Source: Streptomyces sp. ISL-94 (lineage in GTDB: Bacteria; Actinomycetota; Actinomycetes; Streptomycetales; Streptomycetaceae). From it: 64,000 nucleotides of DNA. The translations under genes and the position numbers were made by a program. The stretch covers positions 1 through 64,000 of the forward strand of contig NZ_JAGGOZ010000117.1 in the NCBI RefSeq assembly GCF_018614075.1. The letters are read 5' to 3'. Below are positions 16,703 through 25,164 of the stretch, one piece after another (positions within the stretch are counted from its first letter, which is position 1; each line of letters starts with the position of its first letter). Under the pieces are notes generated by a model. It was not told the DNA's origin. It saw only the letters and a program-made list of their open reading frames with translations, and did no database searches.

Positions 16703-17608
16703 ATGCGCATGCGCCCCACTTTGAGCTGGACCCCCGCCGAGGACCTGCCTCCGGGCACCACGGATGTGGCGCCGGTCGCCGACGTGCTGAGCGCCGGCGG
16801 TGTGCTGGTCGTGAGCGGGGCGGGCATCTCCACGGAGTCGGGCATCCCCGATTACCGCGGCGAGGGCGGGAGCCTGAGCCGGCACACCCCGATGACCTAC
16901 CAGGATTTCACCGGCAGCGCTCAGGCCCGGCGCCGGTACTGGGCACGCAGCCACCTCGGCTGGCGTACCTTCGGCCGCGCCCGGCCGAATGCCGGGCACC
17001 GGGCGGTGGCCGCGTTCGGGCGGCGCGGACTGCTCGCGGGGGTGATCACCCAGAACGTCGACGGGCTGCACCAGGCGGCCGGCAGCGAGGGCGTCGTAGA
17101 ACTCCACGGAAGTCTGCACCGGGTATTCTGCCTCTCCTGCGGCGCCTTCAGCCCCCGCCGCGAACTCGCCATGCGGCTGGAGGAGGCCAACCCGGGCTTC
17201 GAGCCGGTGGCGGCCGGGATCAACCCGGATGGTGACGCCGACCTCACCGATGAACAGGCCCGGGGCTTCCGCGTCGCGCCCTGCGCGGTGTGCGGCGGCA
17301 TCCTCAAACCGGACGTGGTGTTCTTCGGCGAGGCCGTTCCGCCGCAGCGGGTCCAGCACTGCCGCGACCTGGTCCACGAGGCGGCGTCCCTGCTGGTCTT
17401 GGGCTCCTCACTGACCGTGATGTCCGGGCTGCGGTTCGTCCGTCAGGCGGCCCAGACCGGGAAACCGGTGCTGATCGTCAACCGGGACACGACCCGGGGC
17501 GACCAGCACGCCGTCAGCCGGGTCGCGCTCCCCCTGGGATCGGCCCTCACTGCCGTAGCCGACCGGCTGGGCATTCGGGTCGACGGCGAAGCGGCACCCC
17601 GGCTCTGA
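16703..17608 (+). CDS. Sir2-family NAD-dependent protein deacylase
   Basis: A 301-residue sirtuin that removes acyl groups from lysine side chains using NAD. Motifs are complete: GAGISTESGIPDYRG near residue 39, TQNVDGLH near 115, the catalytic His in ELHGS near 133, zinc pairs CLSC and CAVCGG, and VVFFGE near 214. Two in-frame ATG codons occur at 16703 and 16709; I keep the first. The length and sequence resemble the class II (SIRT4-like) actinobacterial sirtuins. It is monocistronic and divergent from the gvp operon. Confidence 0.93.
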   Translation: MRMRPTLSWTPAEDLPPGTTDVAPVADVLSAGGVLVVSGAGISTESGIPDYRGEGGSLSRHTPMTYQDFTGSAQARRRYWARSHLGWRTFGRARPNAGHRAVAAFGRRGLLAGVITQNVDGLHQAAGSEGVVELHGSLHRVFCLSCGAFSPRRELAMRLEEANPGFEPVAAGINPDGDADLTDEQARGFRVAPCAVCGGILKPDVVFFGEAVPPQRVQHCRDLVHEAASLLVLGSSLTVMSGLRFVRQAAQTGKPVLIVNRDTTRGDQHAVSRVALPLGSALTAVADRLGIRVDGEAAPRL

Positions 17609-17766
17609 GGCCCCCTGCGCCGAGGGCTCAGGCGGTCCGCGGCCGGGAAGCGCGCCAAAGACGGCGGGGAGACCATGGGGTGTGTAGGGGGCGCCCTTGC
17701 GGTGTCTTGGAACCGCTGTACCGACTGGGGCGTGCCGTATCGGGGGCTGGCTCGGATCGGTGGTGT

Positions 17767-19839
17767 ATGAGCGAGTCGACGCCGATGGAGGACCTGATCA
17801 GCAGCGCCGCCCAGGACGCCGGCGGGTGGCTCGGTGCGCTGCCGGTGGCCCAGGTGGCCACGGGCGCGGACGGCCGGGTCGTGCGCTGGAACCACGCCGC
17901 CGAGGAGCTGCTGGGGTACCGGCCGCCGGATGTGCTGGGACGGCATATCGCGGATCTCTTGCATCCCGGGGCCGACCGCACCTTGGGGCGGGCGCTGTGG
18001 GAGACGGCCACGACGGGGCGCGGGGTGATGGGTACGGTCACAGCCTGGCACCGCGATGGGTATCCGCTGGAGCTGGAGATCTGGGCCAGCCCGGTACCGG
18101 ACCGGGCAGGCGGGGCATCAGCGGTCCTGGTCTTCGCCGCCGACGCCCACGCCACGCGCCGCATCCGGGGTTCCTCTGCCGTGTGGGACGGGTTGTTCGT
18201 CCGTTCCCCGGTAGGGATCGCCGTTTTGGACACCCAGTTGCGTTTTCTGCGGGTCAACCCTGCTCTGGAGGCCATGAACGGCCTGGCGGAGTCCGCCCAC
18301 ATAGGGCGGCGTCTGGCGGAGGTGCTGCCGGAAGTGAACGCGGTGGACATGGAGGACGCGATGCGGGAGGTCCTGGAGACTGGGGTACCGCTCCTGGAGC
18401 GCCAGCGCCAGGGCCGGACGCCGGCGGAACCTCACCGTGACCGGCTGTGGTCCTGCTCCTACGTACGGATGCAGGACCCGGGCGGCCGACCGATCGGGCT
18501 GATCTCCACCGTGGTCGACATCACCGAGCAGCAGCACGACCACACCGAAGCCGAAGCCGGCCGGCGGCGACTGGCCCTGCTCAGTGAGGCCAGCCTGCGC
18601 ATGGGCGCCAGCCTGGAGCTGGAACGCACCGCGCAGGAGCTGGCCGACCTCGCGGTGCCGCACGTGGCCGACCTGGTCACCGTGGATGTCCTGGAGTCCC
18701 TGGCCCGCGGCGGCGAGCCGGGCACGGGCGTGGCCGCGGGAGTGGCGCTGCGGCGGCTGGGCAAGGCCCCGCTGGGCGGCTCCCCGGTCGGGGATGCCCT
18801 GGCCCCGCTCGGGAGGACCCTGCCCTTCCCGGCGGCCGCCCCGTACACGCACGCGCTGTCCATCCGCCGGCCCTACGTCCTGGCCCGTTTCGACGATCGG
18901 GTCTTCGGGCCGGCAAGCCGCGGTCAGGAGCAGCCCGCCCAGCTGCACCGGGCGGGGGTGCACTCGTTGATGTTGGTGCCCCTCATCGCCCGGGATCTGG
19001 CTGTCGGTGTCGCCACGTTCTACCGCACGCGGCCCACGGGTCCCTTCGGAGCCGGTGATGTGCTGCTGGCCGCCGAACTCGCCGCGCGCGCCGCCGTCAG
19101 CATCGACAACGCACGTCTCTACCAGCACGAACACGAGACGGCCGTCCTGCTCCAGCGCAGCATGCTCCCCCAGCACATCAGCGCGCCACCCGGTGTCGAG
19201 GTGGCCCACCGCTACCTGCCCGCCAGTGACATCAACGAGATCGGAGGCGACTGGTACGACGTACTCCAGCTCCCCGGCGGCCGGGCCGCCCTGCTGATCG
19301 GCGACGTGATGGGTCACGGCATCGCCGCGGCCGCGGTCATGGGCCGGCTGTCCGCCAGCGTCCGGGCCCTGGCCCGCCTCGACCTGCCACCAGCCGACAT
19401 CCTCCACCAGCTCGAAGCCGCCCTGGCAGACCTCGCCGAGCCGATGCTCGCCACCTTCATCTACATCGTCTGCGACCCCGCCACCGGACAATGCACGGTC
19501 ACCCGCGCCGGACACCCCCCACCCGCCCAAGTGGACCCCGACGGCACCGTCCGCCTCCTCCAGACGCCTCCGGGTGTCCCGCTCGGCGTCGGCGGCATCG
19601 ACTTCACCACCACTCCCATGAAGCTGGCCCCCGGCTCGCTGCTCGTCCTCTACACCGATGGTCTCGTCGAAGCCCGCGGCCGCGACATCGACGAACGGAT
19701 CACAGAACTCACCCGCCTGCTCGACGACCCCCGACGCTCCTTGGACCACCTGTGCGACACCCTCATCACAGGACTTGCACCCGCCTCCGCAGACGACGAC
19801 ATCGCCATCCTCATCGCCCGCGTCGGCCAACTGGAGTGA
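17767..19839 (+). CDS. PAS-PAS-GAF-SpoIIE (PP2C) serine phosphatase
   Basis: A 690-residue signalling protein. Residues 20-130 and 140-255 are PAS domains (ELLGYRPPDVLGRHIADL is the first PAS helix). Residues 270-450 are a GAF domain. Residues 465-690 are a SpoIIE/RsbU PP2C phosphatase with MLPQHI, GGDWYDV, GDVMGHG, LVLYTDGLVE and the final DDDIAILIAR. Such proteins dephosphorylate anti-anti-sigma factors to release stress sigma factors. Start at the ATG at 17767; the long open frame upstream overlaps the sirtuin gene and is not family-like. No partner gene is adjacent. Confidence 0.93.
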   Translation: MSESTPMEDLISSAAQDAGGWLGALPVAQVATGADGRVVRWNHAAEELLGYRPPDVLGRHIADLLHPGADRTLGRALWETATTGRGVMGTVTAWHRDGYPLELEIWASPVPDRAGGASAVLVFAADAHATRRIRGSSAVWDGLFVRSPVGIAVLDTQLRFLRVNPALEAMNGLAESAHIGRRLAEVLPEVNAVDMEDAMREVLETGVPLLERQRQGRTPAEPHRDRLWSCSYVRMQDPGGRPIGLISTVVDITEQQHDHTEAEAGRRRLALLSEASLRMGASLELERTAQELADLAVPHVADLVTVDVLESLARGGEPGTGVAAGVALRRLGKAPLGGSPVGDALAPLGRTLPFPAAAPYTHALSIRRPYVLARFDDRVFGPASRGQEQPAQLHRAGVHSLMLVPLIARDLAVGVATFYRTRPTGPFGAGDVLLAAELAARAAVSIDNARLYQHEHETAVLLQRSMLPQHISAPPGVEVAHRYLPASDINEIGGDWYDVLQLPGGRAALLIGDVMGHGIAAAAVMGRLSASVRALARLDLPPADILHQLEAALADLAEPMLATFIYIVCDPATGQCTVTRAGHPPPAQVDPDGTVRLLQTPPGVPLGVGGIDFTTTPMKLAPGSLLVLYTDGLVEARGRDIDERITELTRLLDDPRRSLDHLCDTLITGLAPASADDDIAILIARVGQLE

Positions 19840-20296
19840 AGCAAGCAGCGCGGCACCCAGCCGCCAGTACTGGCATTACGGACATAACGGGGCTGCGTGC
19901 CTCCGGATAGGACCTGTTCCTGCACCTGCTCAGGCGAAGGCACGGAGCAGTGGCAGCCAACGCCGTCGCTCGCGACCTGCTCCTGCCCGCACACCGACAG
20001 GGCACGCTGCCTGCTCCAGGCAAGACGGAGCACTCCGCACGCCGACACCAGGCACGAACCAGGCGGACCAAGGCGTCTCGGGGGCGACCGCGGGCCGGTG
20101 GGTCTGAGCTGGGCGGGTGGGGCGCCCGCGCTGGAGGTGTCGGTGATGGCGAGACCCGTGTGGGCGGGAAGTGGACGTTCGGGCTGGTGAGCCTGCCGGT
20201 CGGCTTCCACCTGGGCGACCGACAGCCACACCATCCACTTCCACCAGCTGCACCCCAGCCGTTGGAGGCGGGGGCACAGCACGGTTCACCTGCGGC
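19840..20296. other. Intergenic region holding a Ku-gene relic
   Basis: 457 bases between convergent genes. The only recognisable content is the relic of a Ku N-terminus at 20145-20255, listed separately. The remaining sequence shows no gene or hairpin that I trust. Confidence 0.5.
20145..20255 (+). pseudogene. N-terminal relic of a Ku DNA-end-binding protein gene
   Basis: Starting at the ATG at 20145 the sequence reads MARPVW, then after a one-base shift KWTFGLVSLPVGFHL, then after another shift ATDSHTIHFHQLH. Together these reproduce the first 37 or so residues of bacterial Ku, the protein that binds double-strand breaks with LigD. The sequence then diverges. Two frameshifts and loss of the remainder make this a dead fragment. 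Streptomyces genomes usually hold several ku genes, so this is probably an old extra copy. Confidence 0.75.
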
Positions 20297-21046
20297 TCAC
20301 CTCGGCTCGCGGGTGCACAGATGCCCCGCCGGACACGCCTCGCAGCCCTTGTGCTCGACATACCCGGACGACCAAGCAGCGTCCCACGCAGACCGGGCCG
20401 CCTCCGCATCGCCGCCATGGTGCTGAGCCGTGAACTTTCCGAAATCAGGCTCCTCCAGCTGGCCCACGCAGCTTCGAAGGTAGGCGACAGCCATGGCCAC
20501 GTTCACCGGCAGGGTTTCCCACATTCGGTTGGGCAGGCACGTCTGAGCTGCTGTCGCCGTCTTGTCGCCCATGAAGGCCCACGCCTCACCCGGCCTTTCG
20601 GGCCGCTTCAGGACGAACCGCATGAGAGGCAGCTCAGTCTCCTCGTGCACCTCCACCAGGAACGCTCCGACAGCATGCAGTCTGTGAATACTCGCCCGGA
20701 CATCCTCGAAGCTCGCCCCCAGGCCGGCGTGCTGAACAGGAAACGCGTCAAGTGGGATGAGGCGCACGTCCTCACCCTCCAGGACAGGCAACTTGCCCGT
20801 GTCCAGAACCAAGTCGAGCTGGAGCGCTGCGTGAGGGATCTCCCCGTCATAGAGCGGGGCCAGACGCTGCGCCCGGGCCAGAACGTCGACTGTCTCCTCA
20901 TCGAGCGTGCCGAGAGGAGTTCGTCCCTGAGCCGGTACGAACCACTCCTCGTACGCCGCTCCGGGCGGCTCCAGTTCGCGAAGTGTGTACACCTGTGCGC
21001 TGCCTCCGCGCTGACGGCGCTGCTTGCCGGGCTTTCTGCGGCCCAT
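20297..21046 (-). CDS. Hypothetical protein
   Basis: A 249-residue soluble protein from the ATG at 21046, supported by a GGAGGGGG site. The N-terminus is basic (MGRRKPGKQRRQRGG). The C-terminus has a Cys/His cluster (EHKGCEACPAGHLC) that may bind a metal. Between them is a mixed alpha/beta region with no known signature. Codon use is somewhat less GC-biased than neighbouring genes. I do not recognise the family. It stands alone between the Ku relic and a region of 265 bases with no gene. Confidence 0.65.
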   Translation of the reverse strand: MGRRKPGKQRRQRGGSAQVYTLRELEPPGAAYEEWFVPAQGRTPLGTLDEETVDVLARAQRLAPLYDGEIPHAALQLDLVLDTGKLPVLEGEDVRLIPLDAFPVQHAGLGASFEDVRASIHRLHAVGAFLVEVHEETELPLMRFVLKRPERPGEAWAFMGDKTATAAQTCLPNRMWETLPVNVAMAVAYLRSCVGQLEEPDFGKFTAQHHGGDAEAARSAWDAAWSSGYVEHKGCEACPAGHLCTREPR

Positions 21047-21311
21047 GAACTTCCCCCTCCTGATCGACGTGCCGGACAGAGTGACAACGACCAGCCGCGG
21101 GTGACGGTCGTGCACCCATTAGAGCGACGGCGTACGGGAGGCGGTTCTGCGACGTAGCCCACTCAGCACCCGCGGCGAGGCTCGAGGGGGCCGGCGGCCG
21201 GGTCGCGGGGCAGCCGGCGGCGCAGTGGTCGCGGTACCGGCGGGCGGGGTACCCGCCCGCCGGAAGGGGCGGATCTCGACGGCGTCATCGAACCCGGGGC
21301 GTGCGCGTCGG

Positions 21312-22469
21312 TCAGCTCAGGTGTGGTGGCACCCAGCCGTGGTGCCGAAGGATCATGCGCATGGCGGCGCGGGAGGGGGTCAGCCGCATCGCCGTGTTGC
21401 GCAGGGCGACGGCCAGTGGATGGGAGAGCTGCTGTCCCATCCGCCCCGCCTGCCGGGCGGCCCGCGCGACGGCCTGGCTGCGAGGGCGGCGCTCGGCGTC
21501 GTACCGGGCGAGCGCGGTTTCGATGGCGGGCCCGGTGGCGAGCGCGGCGGCCAGGGTGACCGCGTCCTCCAGCGCCTGGCAGGCGCCCTGTCCGAGATTC
21601 GGGGTCATCGCGTGTGCCGCGTCACCGAGCAGTGCGATCCGGCCGACCGTGTACGAGGGGAGCGGCGCGCGGAGTTCGTTGACGTCGTGGTGGAGCACGT
21701 CGTCGGCCCGGGTCGCGTCCAGCAGGGCGGGGATCGGATCGTGCCAGTGGTGGAATCGTCGGCGCAGTTCGGCCACGGGGTCGGCGAACCGTGTCCCGGC
21801 GGGCAGGTTGAGGACGGCGTGCCACTCGGCCCGCCCGTCATGGAAGGCGATGTGCCCGAACTCGGCGCCCTGCCCCCAGGTCAGCTCGAAGTCGCTGTGC
21901 AGTTCGACTGCCTGCTCGGTGATGGCGCGCAGTACCGTCGAGCCGCTGTAGACCGGGCCGGGGTGGCCTGGGAAGAGAAGGCTGCGTACCTTGCTGCCGA
22001 TGCCGTCGGCCGCCACCACCAGGTCGGCGTCCAGATCTGTGTCGCCGCAGCTCACCCGAACGGTCCCTAGGCCGATGTGCTGGACCGAGCTCGCCTCCGC
22101 GCCGATCAGCAGTGTCTCGGCGGGCAGGGACTCGCGGAGCAGCCGGTGCAAGACGGTGCGGGTGATGCCCATGATCGGCGTGCCCACCGCCTTCTCCAGC
22201 GCCGCGCCGTCCATCCGGGCCAGCCAACCACCCTCTGGCGTGCGGGTGCCGCCGTTGTACTGGCCCCGCGCGGCCTCCCGCACATGCCTGCCCACCCCGA
22301 GCTCATCCAGCGCCCGCAAACCGTTCGCGGCCAGCGAGATACCCGCCCCAGCGTCGTCGAGCACGGACGCGCCCTCGACGACCGTCACCTCCCAGCCGAT
22401 GCGGCGCAGACCGATCGCGGCGGCCAACCCGCCGATGCCCCCTCCGACGACCACGGCCGTGTGACCCAT
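21312..22469 (-). CDS. FAD-dependent aromatic-ring monooxygenase
   Basis: A 385-residue group A flavoprotein monooxygenase (PHBH fold), which uses NAD(P)H and oxygen to hydroxylate aromatic or polyketide substrates. The N-terminal dinucleotide motif GGGIGGLAAAIGLRR, the mid-sequence DLVVAADGIGS (DG motif) and GDAAHAMTPNLGQGACQALED (second FAD motif) are complete. It starts 78 bases from the divergent TetR gene at 22548, and the gap holds two matching palindromes, so it is almost certainly the target of that repressor. Substrate unknown. Confidence 0.93.
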   Translation of the reverse strand: MGHTAVVVGGGIGGLAAAIGLRRIGWEVTVVEGASVLDDAGAGISLAANGLRALDELGVGRHVREAARGQYNGGTRTPEGGWLARMDGAALEKAVGTPIMGITRTVLHRLLRESLPAETLLIGAEASSVQHIGLGTVRVSCGDTDLDADLVVAADGIGSKVRSLLFPGHPGPVYSGSTVLRAITEQAVELHSDFELTWGQGAEFGHIAFHDGRAEWHAVLNLPAGTRFADPVAELRRRFHHWHDPIPALLDATRADDVLHHDVNELRAPLPSYTVGRIALLGDAAHAMTPNLGQGACQALEDAVTLAAALATGPAIETALARYDAERRPRSQAVARAARQAGRMGQQLSHPLAVALRNTAMRLTPSRAAMRMILRHHGWVPPHLS

Positions 22470-22489
22470 GGCGAACCCGCCTCCCCACG

Positions 22490-22507
22490 CTTCTACATCT
22501 GTAGAAG
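22490..22507. promoter_or_regulatory. Probable TetR operator, site 1
   Basis: A perfect inverted repeat with 8-bp arms and a 2-base centre (cttctaca-tc-tgtagaag). It lies between the monooxygenase and tetR starts, closer to the monooxygenase. A second related palindrome follows 34 bases downstream. Confidence 0.7.
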
Positions 22508-22524
22508 AATGACCTTACCTGAAG

Positions 22525-22540
22525 CACTACAGGTGTAGAA
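22525..22540. promoter_or_regulatory. Probable TetR operator, site 2
   Basis: The sequence cactacaggtgtagaa repeats the pattern of site 1 (right arm tgtagaa identical, left arm ctaca shared). The centre of this site is 34 bp from that of site 1, about three helical turns. It ends eight bases before the tetR start codon, so it probably provides autoregulation. Confidence 0.65.
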
Positions 22541-22547
22541 AGGAACC

Positions 22548-23105
22548 ATGGCTACGGATCGACGCACCCTCCTCGCAGACGCGGCTCTCGGCGTACTCGC
22601 CGATGAAGGGATCCGCGGCCTGACCCACCGCGCAGTCGACCGCAAAGCGGCGATGCCGCTCGGCACCACGTCGGCGTACTTCCGCACCCGCGCCGCGCTG
22701 CTCACCGGGCTCGTGACCCGCCTGGTCCGACTCGACCAGGAGGAACTGCACACGATGGCCGAGCAGTTCCCGGCTCTCCGCACCGCCGAGGAACTGGTGG
22801 ACGGCATTGCGCTGCTCACCCGGCAGAGACTCACCGGCGAGGGCCGCCGCCGCTCGCTCGCCCGCTACGCCTGCGCCGTCGAGAGCGTGCGCGACCCGGA
22901 GCTGCGCGACATCCTGGTACCCCGCGAGAACGCCGGCCGCGAAGCAGTCCGGCTGTTCCTCGCCGGGCACGGCGTGACGGATGTCGAGAGCCGCAGTCAC
23001 ACCCTGCTGACCTGCATCGACGGACTGGTCTTCGAACGGCTGGTGAGCGGCGGCGAAGTGCCGCGCGAAGCCCTCGAAGGCCTGGTCGCCGCCGCTCTGC
23101 GTTAG
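22548..23105 (+). CDS. TetR-family transcriptional repressor
   Basis: A 185-residue TetR regulator. The N-terminal helix-turn-helix spans residues 5-50 (LADAALGVLADEGIRGLTHRAVDRKA, with TSAYFRTRAALL as the end of the DNA-binding domain). The C-terminal ligand domain is of the type found in short TetR proteins. It is divergent from the FAD monooxygenase and has palindromic operators next to both starts, so ligand-dependent repression of the monooxygenase and of itself is the simple reading. The ATG at 22548 follows an AAAGGA site. Confidence 0.92.
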   Translation: MATDRRTLLADAALGVLADEGIRGLTHRAVDRKAAMPLGTTSAYFRTRAALLTGLVTRLVRLDQEELHTMAEQFPALRTAEELVDGIALLTRQRLTGEGRRRSLARYACAVESVRDPELRDILVPRENAGREAVRLFLAGHGVTDVESRSHTLLTCIDGLVFERLVSGGEVPREALEGLVAAALR

Positions 23106-23168
23106 ACCCCCAGCTCGGCCATGACGCCCGTCCCCCTCGCTGCATTCGTTCGGTATCCGCTCGGGGCG

Positions 23169-23367
23169 TCAGCCTGGGGCGTTGCCGGGAGCGCTGTCGA
23201 GCGGGGTGACGGAGACGAGGGTTCCCCGGGCGCCCGCGGCGGCCCCCTTGGAGGAGGCGGCGGAGGACGGCGCGGCCATGGCCGCGGGGGCGGCGACACC
23301 GCCGAGTACGGCTGCGAGGGCCACCGCCGCGGCGCAGCTCCTGCTTGGTCGTGTGCTTTCTCATCAT
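23169..23367 (-). pseudogene. Frameshifted secreted-protein leader
   Basis: An ATG-ATG start at 23367 begins RKHTTKQ; after a one-base shift the sequence continues as a signal peptide core (VALAAVLGGVAAPAAMAA) and a short mature part with GTLVSVTPLDSAPG, then a stop. The mature start resembles that of secreted Streptomyces lipases or esterases, but the body is missing. I read it as a decayed N-terminus. The alternative is a short secreted peptide starting at an internal GTG. Confidence 0.4.
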
Positions 23368-23504
23368 GCCCGGAACGCTACGGACGCCGCTCGATCGCCA
23401 CCATACGGTGAGCCACCGCTGGTTGAGGGGAAGGCCCCCGTACGGAGGGACCGCCACGGCTGCGACTTCGGCGCCCGGCGCCTCTATGGGGTGATGGCCG
23501 GCTA

Positions 23505-23759
23505 TCAGCTCCAGCCGGTGGTGGTGCGGATCAGGTCGCGCTCCTCGGGGGTGGGAGAGCGGAACTCCAGGCGCTCGCCGTACCAGTCGAGCACTCCCCT
23601 GCGGAGTTCGCCGGCCAGTTCGTCGAGTTCGTCGGTCTCGAACACATCGTTCGCGTCCGCGGGACGGTCCGGGGCCGCCGTCTGGAAGAGGTAGACCTGG
23701 ATGTAGTGCCCGGTCTGCCCGCCGCGATCGTCCGTGAGCTCGCCCGCGGCGATGCGCAC
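23505..23759 (-). CDS. Hypothetical protein, possibly 5'-truncated
   Basis: An 84-residue open frame that starts at a GTG at 23759. Coding-like sequence (DGVLGIGQDAEGRPF) continues about 20 codons upstream in frame, but with no ATG, GTG or TTG start, so the true start may be lost. The protein is acidic, with a central QVYLFQTA strand and an ELDELAGELRRG helix. No family recognised. It may be intact with an unusual start or the C-terminal part of a decayed gene. Confidence 0.45.
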   Translation of the reverse strand: MRIAAGELTDDRGGQTGHYIQVYLFQTAAPDRPADANDVFETDELDELAGELRRGVLDWYGERLEFRSPTPEERDLIRTTTGWS

Positions 23760-24010
23760 GCAGAACGGGCGCCCCTCGGCGTCCTGGCCGATCCCCAGGA
23801 CTCCGTCGAGATCGTGATCGGCGTGTTCGGCGTGTGTTGACTGCTGCGGCGGGCCTGGTCGGCGCCCGGGGATGGTGCGTCGGTACCGGCGCGGCGCGCG
23901 GGTGTGAGGACGGCGTCGGCCAGGACTGAAGGGGGTGAGGTTGGGGCAGCCGGCGGGTTTCCTTCCGCGTGCCGGACAGCGGAACGGCCGGTTGCCACGA
24001 TGCTGGAGGC

Positions 24011-25162
24011 ATGAGCGCGCTTCCCTCCGCCCCCCGCCCCGTATCCGCCGACCGGGCGCCGACGATCGGCGTGGAGGAGGAGTACTTCCTCGTCGACGCG
24101 CAGACGCGCTCGATCGTTCCCGCCGGCCCGGCCGTCGCCGCTCGCGCCGCGAGGGAAGTGGGCGATCTCGTGACCGAGGAGTTCGACCAGTGCCAGGTCG
24201 AAGGGCGTACGCCCCCGTGCCGGTCAGCGGGAGAGCTGCGCGGGGAGCTTGAGCGGGTCCGCGGGGCGCTGGCCGCTGCGGCCCGCGCGGAGGGACTGCG
24301 GCTGTGCGCCTCGGGGACGCCGGTGCTCCAGGATCCCGGTCCGGCCCATGTGGGTGACCATCCGCGCTACCTGGCCGGCCGCCGGCAGTACCGCAGCATG
24401 ATGGACGACTTCGCCATCAGCGCGCTGCACGTGCACGTCCACCTGCCCGACCGCGAGCTGGCCGTTTTGACGGGCAACCACGTGCGGCCCTGGCTGCCGT
24501 TTCTCGTCGCGCTGAGCGCCAACTCGCCCTTCCACCGCGGGCGCGACACCGGTTACGCCAGCTGGCGCTCGGTCATCAGGAGCCGTTTTCCTTGCCTGGG
24601 GCCGCCGCCGTATGCGGCGTCCTGGGAGGAACACGAGCGGCTGGCCGCCGTCATCGCCGACACCGAGGCCATACTGGATCCGGGCATGCCGTTTTGGGAC
24701 CTGCGCCCCAATCCTCGGCTTCCCACCCTGGAGATCCGTGCGATGGATGTGCTGCAGGACCTGGACGACACCGCCGCGGTCGCGGTGCTCCTGCGCGCCC
24801 TGGTAGTCACCTGCGCCGGCGAGGCCCAGCGCGGCGATCCCGGCCCCCGGTGGGAGGGGGAGGTGCTGCGCGCCGCCTGCTGGCGGGCCGCCCGGGACGG
24901 CTGGAGCGGCAGCGGCTTCGACGCGCTGACCGGCCGGGCCAAACCGGTGGCGGACCTCGCCGACGATCTGGTGGGTTTCGTGCGTCCGGCGCTGGAGGAG
25001 TTCGGAGACCTGGGTGAGGTCACCGCTCTCTTCCAGCGGCTGGCAACCCGTGGGGACGGGGCGGCGCGGCAGCGGGCCTGGGCCGAGGACGCGGGCGGCC
25101 CGGTGGGAGCGGTGGACGGCCTCCTGCTCGCTACCGCCCGCGGCTCTGGCCCCGACGGGTGA
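24011..25162 (+). CDS. Carboxylate-amine ligase, YbdK/GCS2 family
   Basis: A 383-residue member of the glutamate-cysteine ligase family 2 (YbdK type). The N-terminal IGVEEEYFLVD near residue 20 is the signature ATP-grasp-like start, LHVHVHLPD near 140 is the HVHV motif, and FWDLRPNPRLPTLEIRAMD near 230 the C-terminal signature. These enzymes join an amine to a carboxylate using ATP; the natural substrate is often not gamma-glutamylcysteine in actinobacteria. Start at the ATG at 24011 with GGAGG directly upstream. It converges on the dioxygenase gene with two bases between stop codons. Confidence 0.9.
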   Translation: MSALPSAPRPVSADRAPTIGVEEEYFLVDAQTRSIVPAGPAVAARAAREVGDLVTEEFDQCQVEGRTPPCRSAGELRGELERVRGALAAAARAEGLRLCASGTPVLQDPGPAHVGDHPRYLAGRRQYRSMMDDFAISALHVHVHLPDRELAVLTGNHVRPWLPFLVALSANSPFHRGRDTGYASWRSVIRSRFPCLGPPPYAASWEEHERLAAVIADTEAILDPGMPFWDLRPNPRLPTLEIRAMDVLQDLDDTAAVAVLLRALVVTCAGEAQRGDPGPRWEGEVLRAACWRAARDGWSGSGFDALTGRAKPVADLADDLVGFVRPALEEFGDLGEVTALFQRLATRGDGAARQRAWAEDAGGPVGAVDGLLLATARGSGPDG

Positions 25163-25164
25163 GG

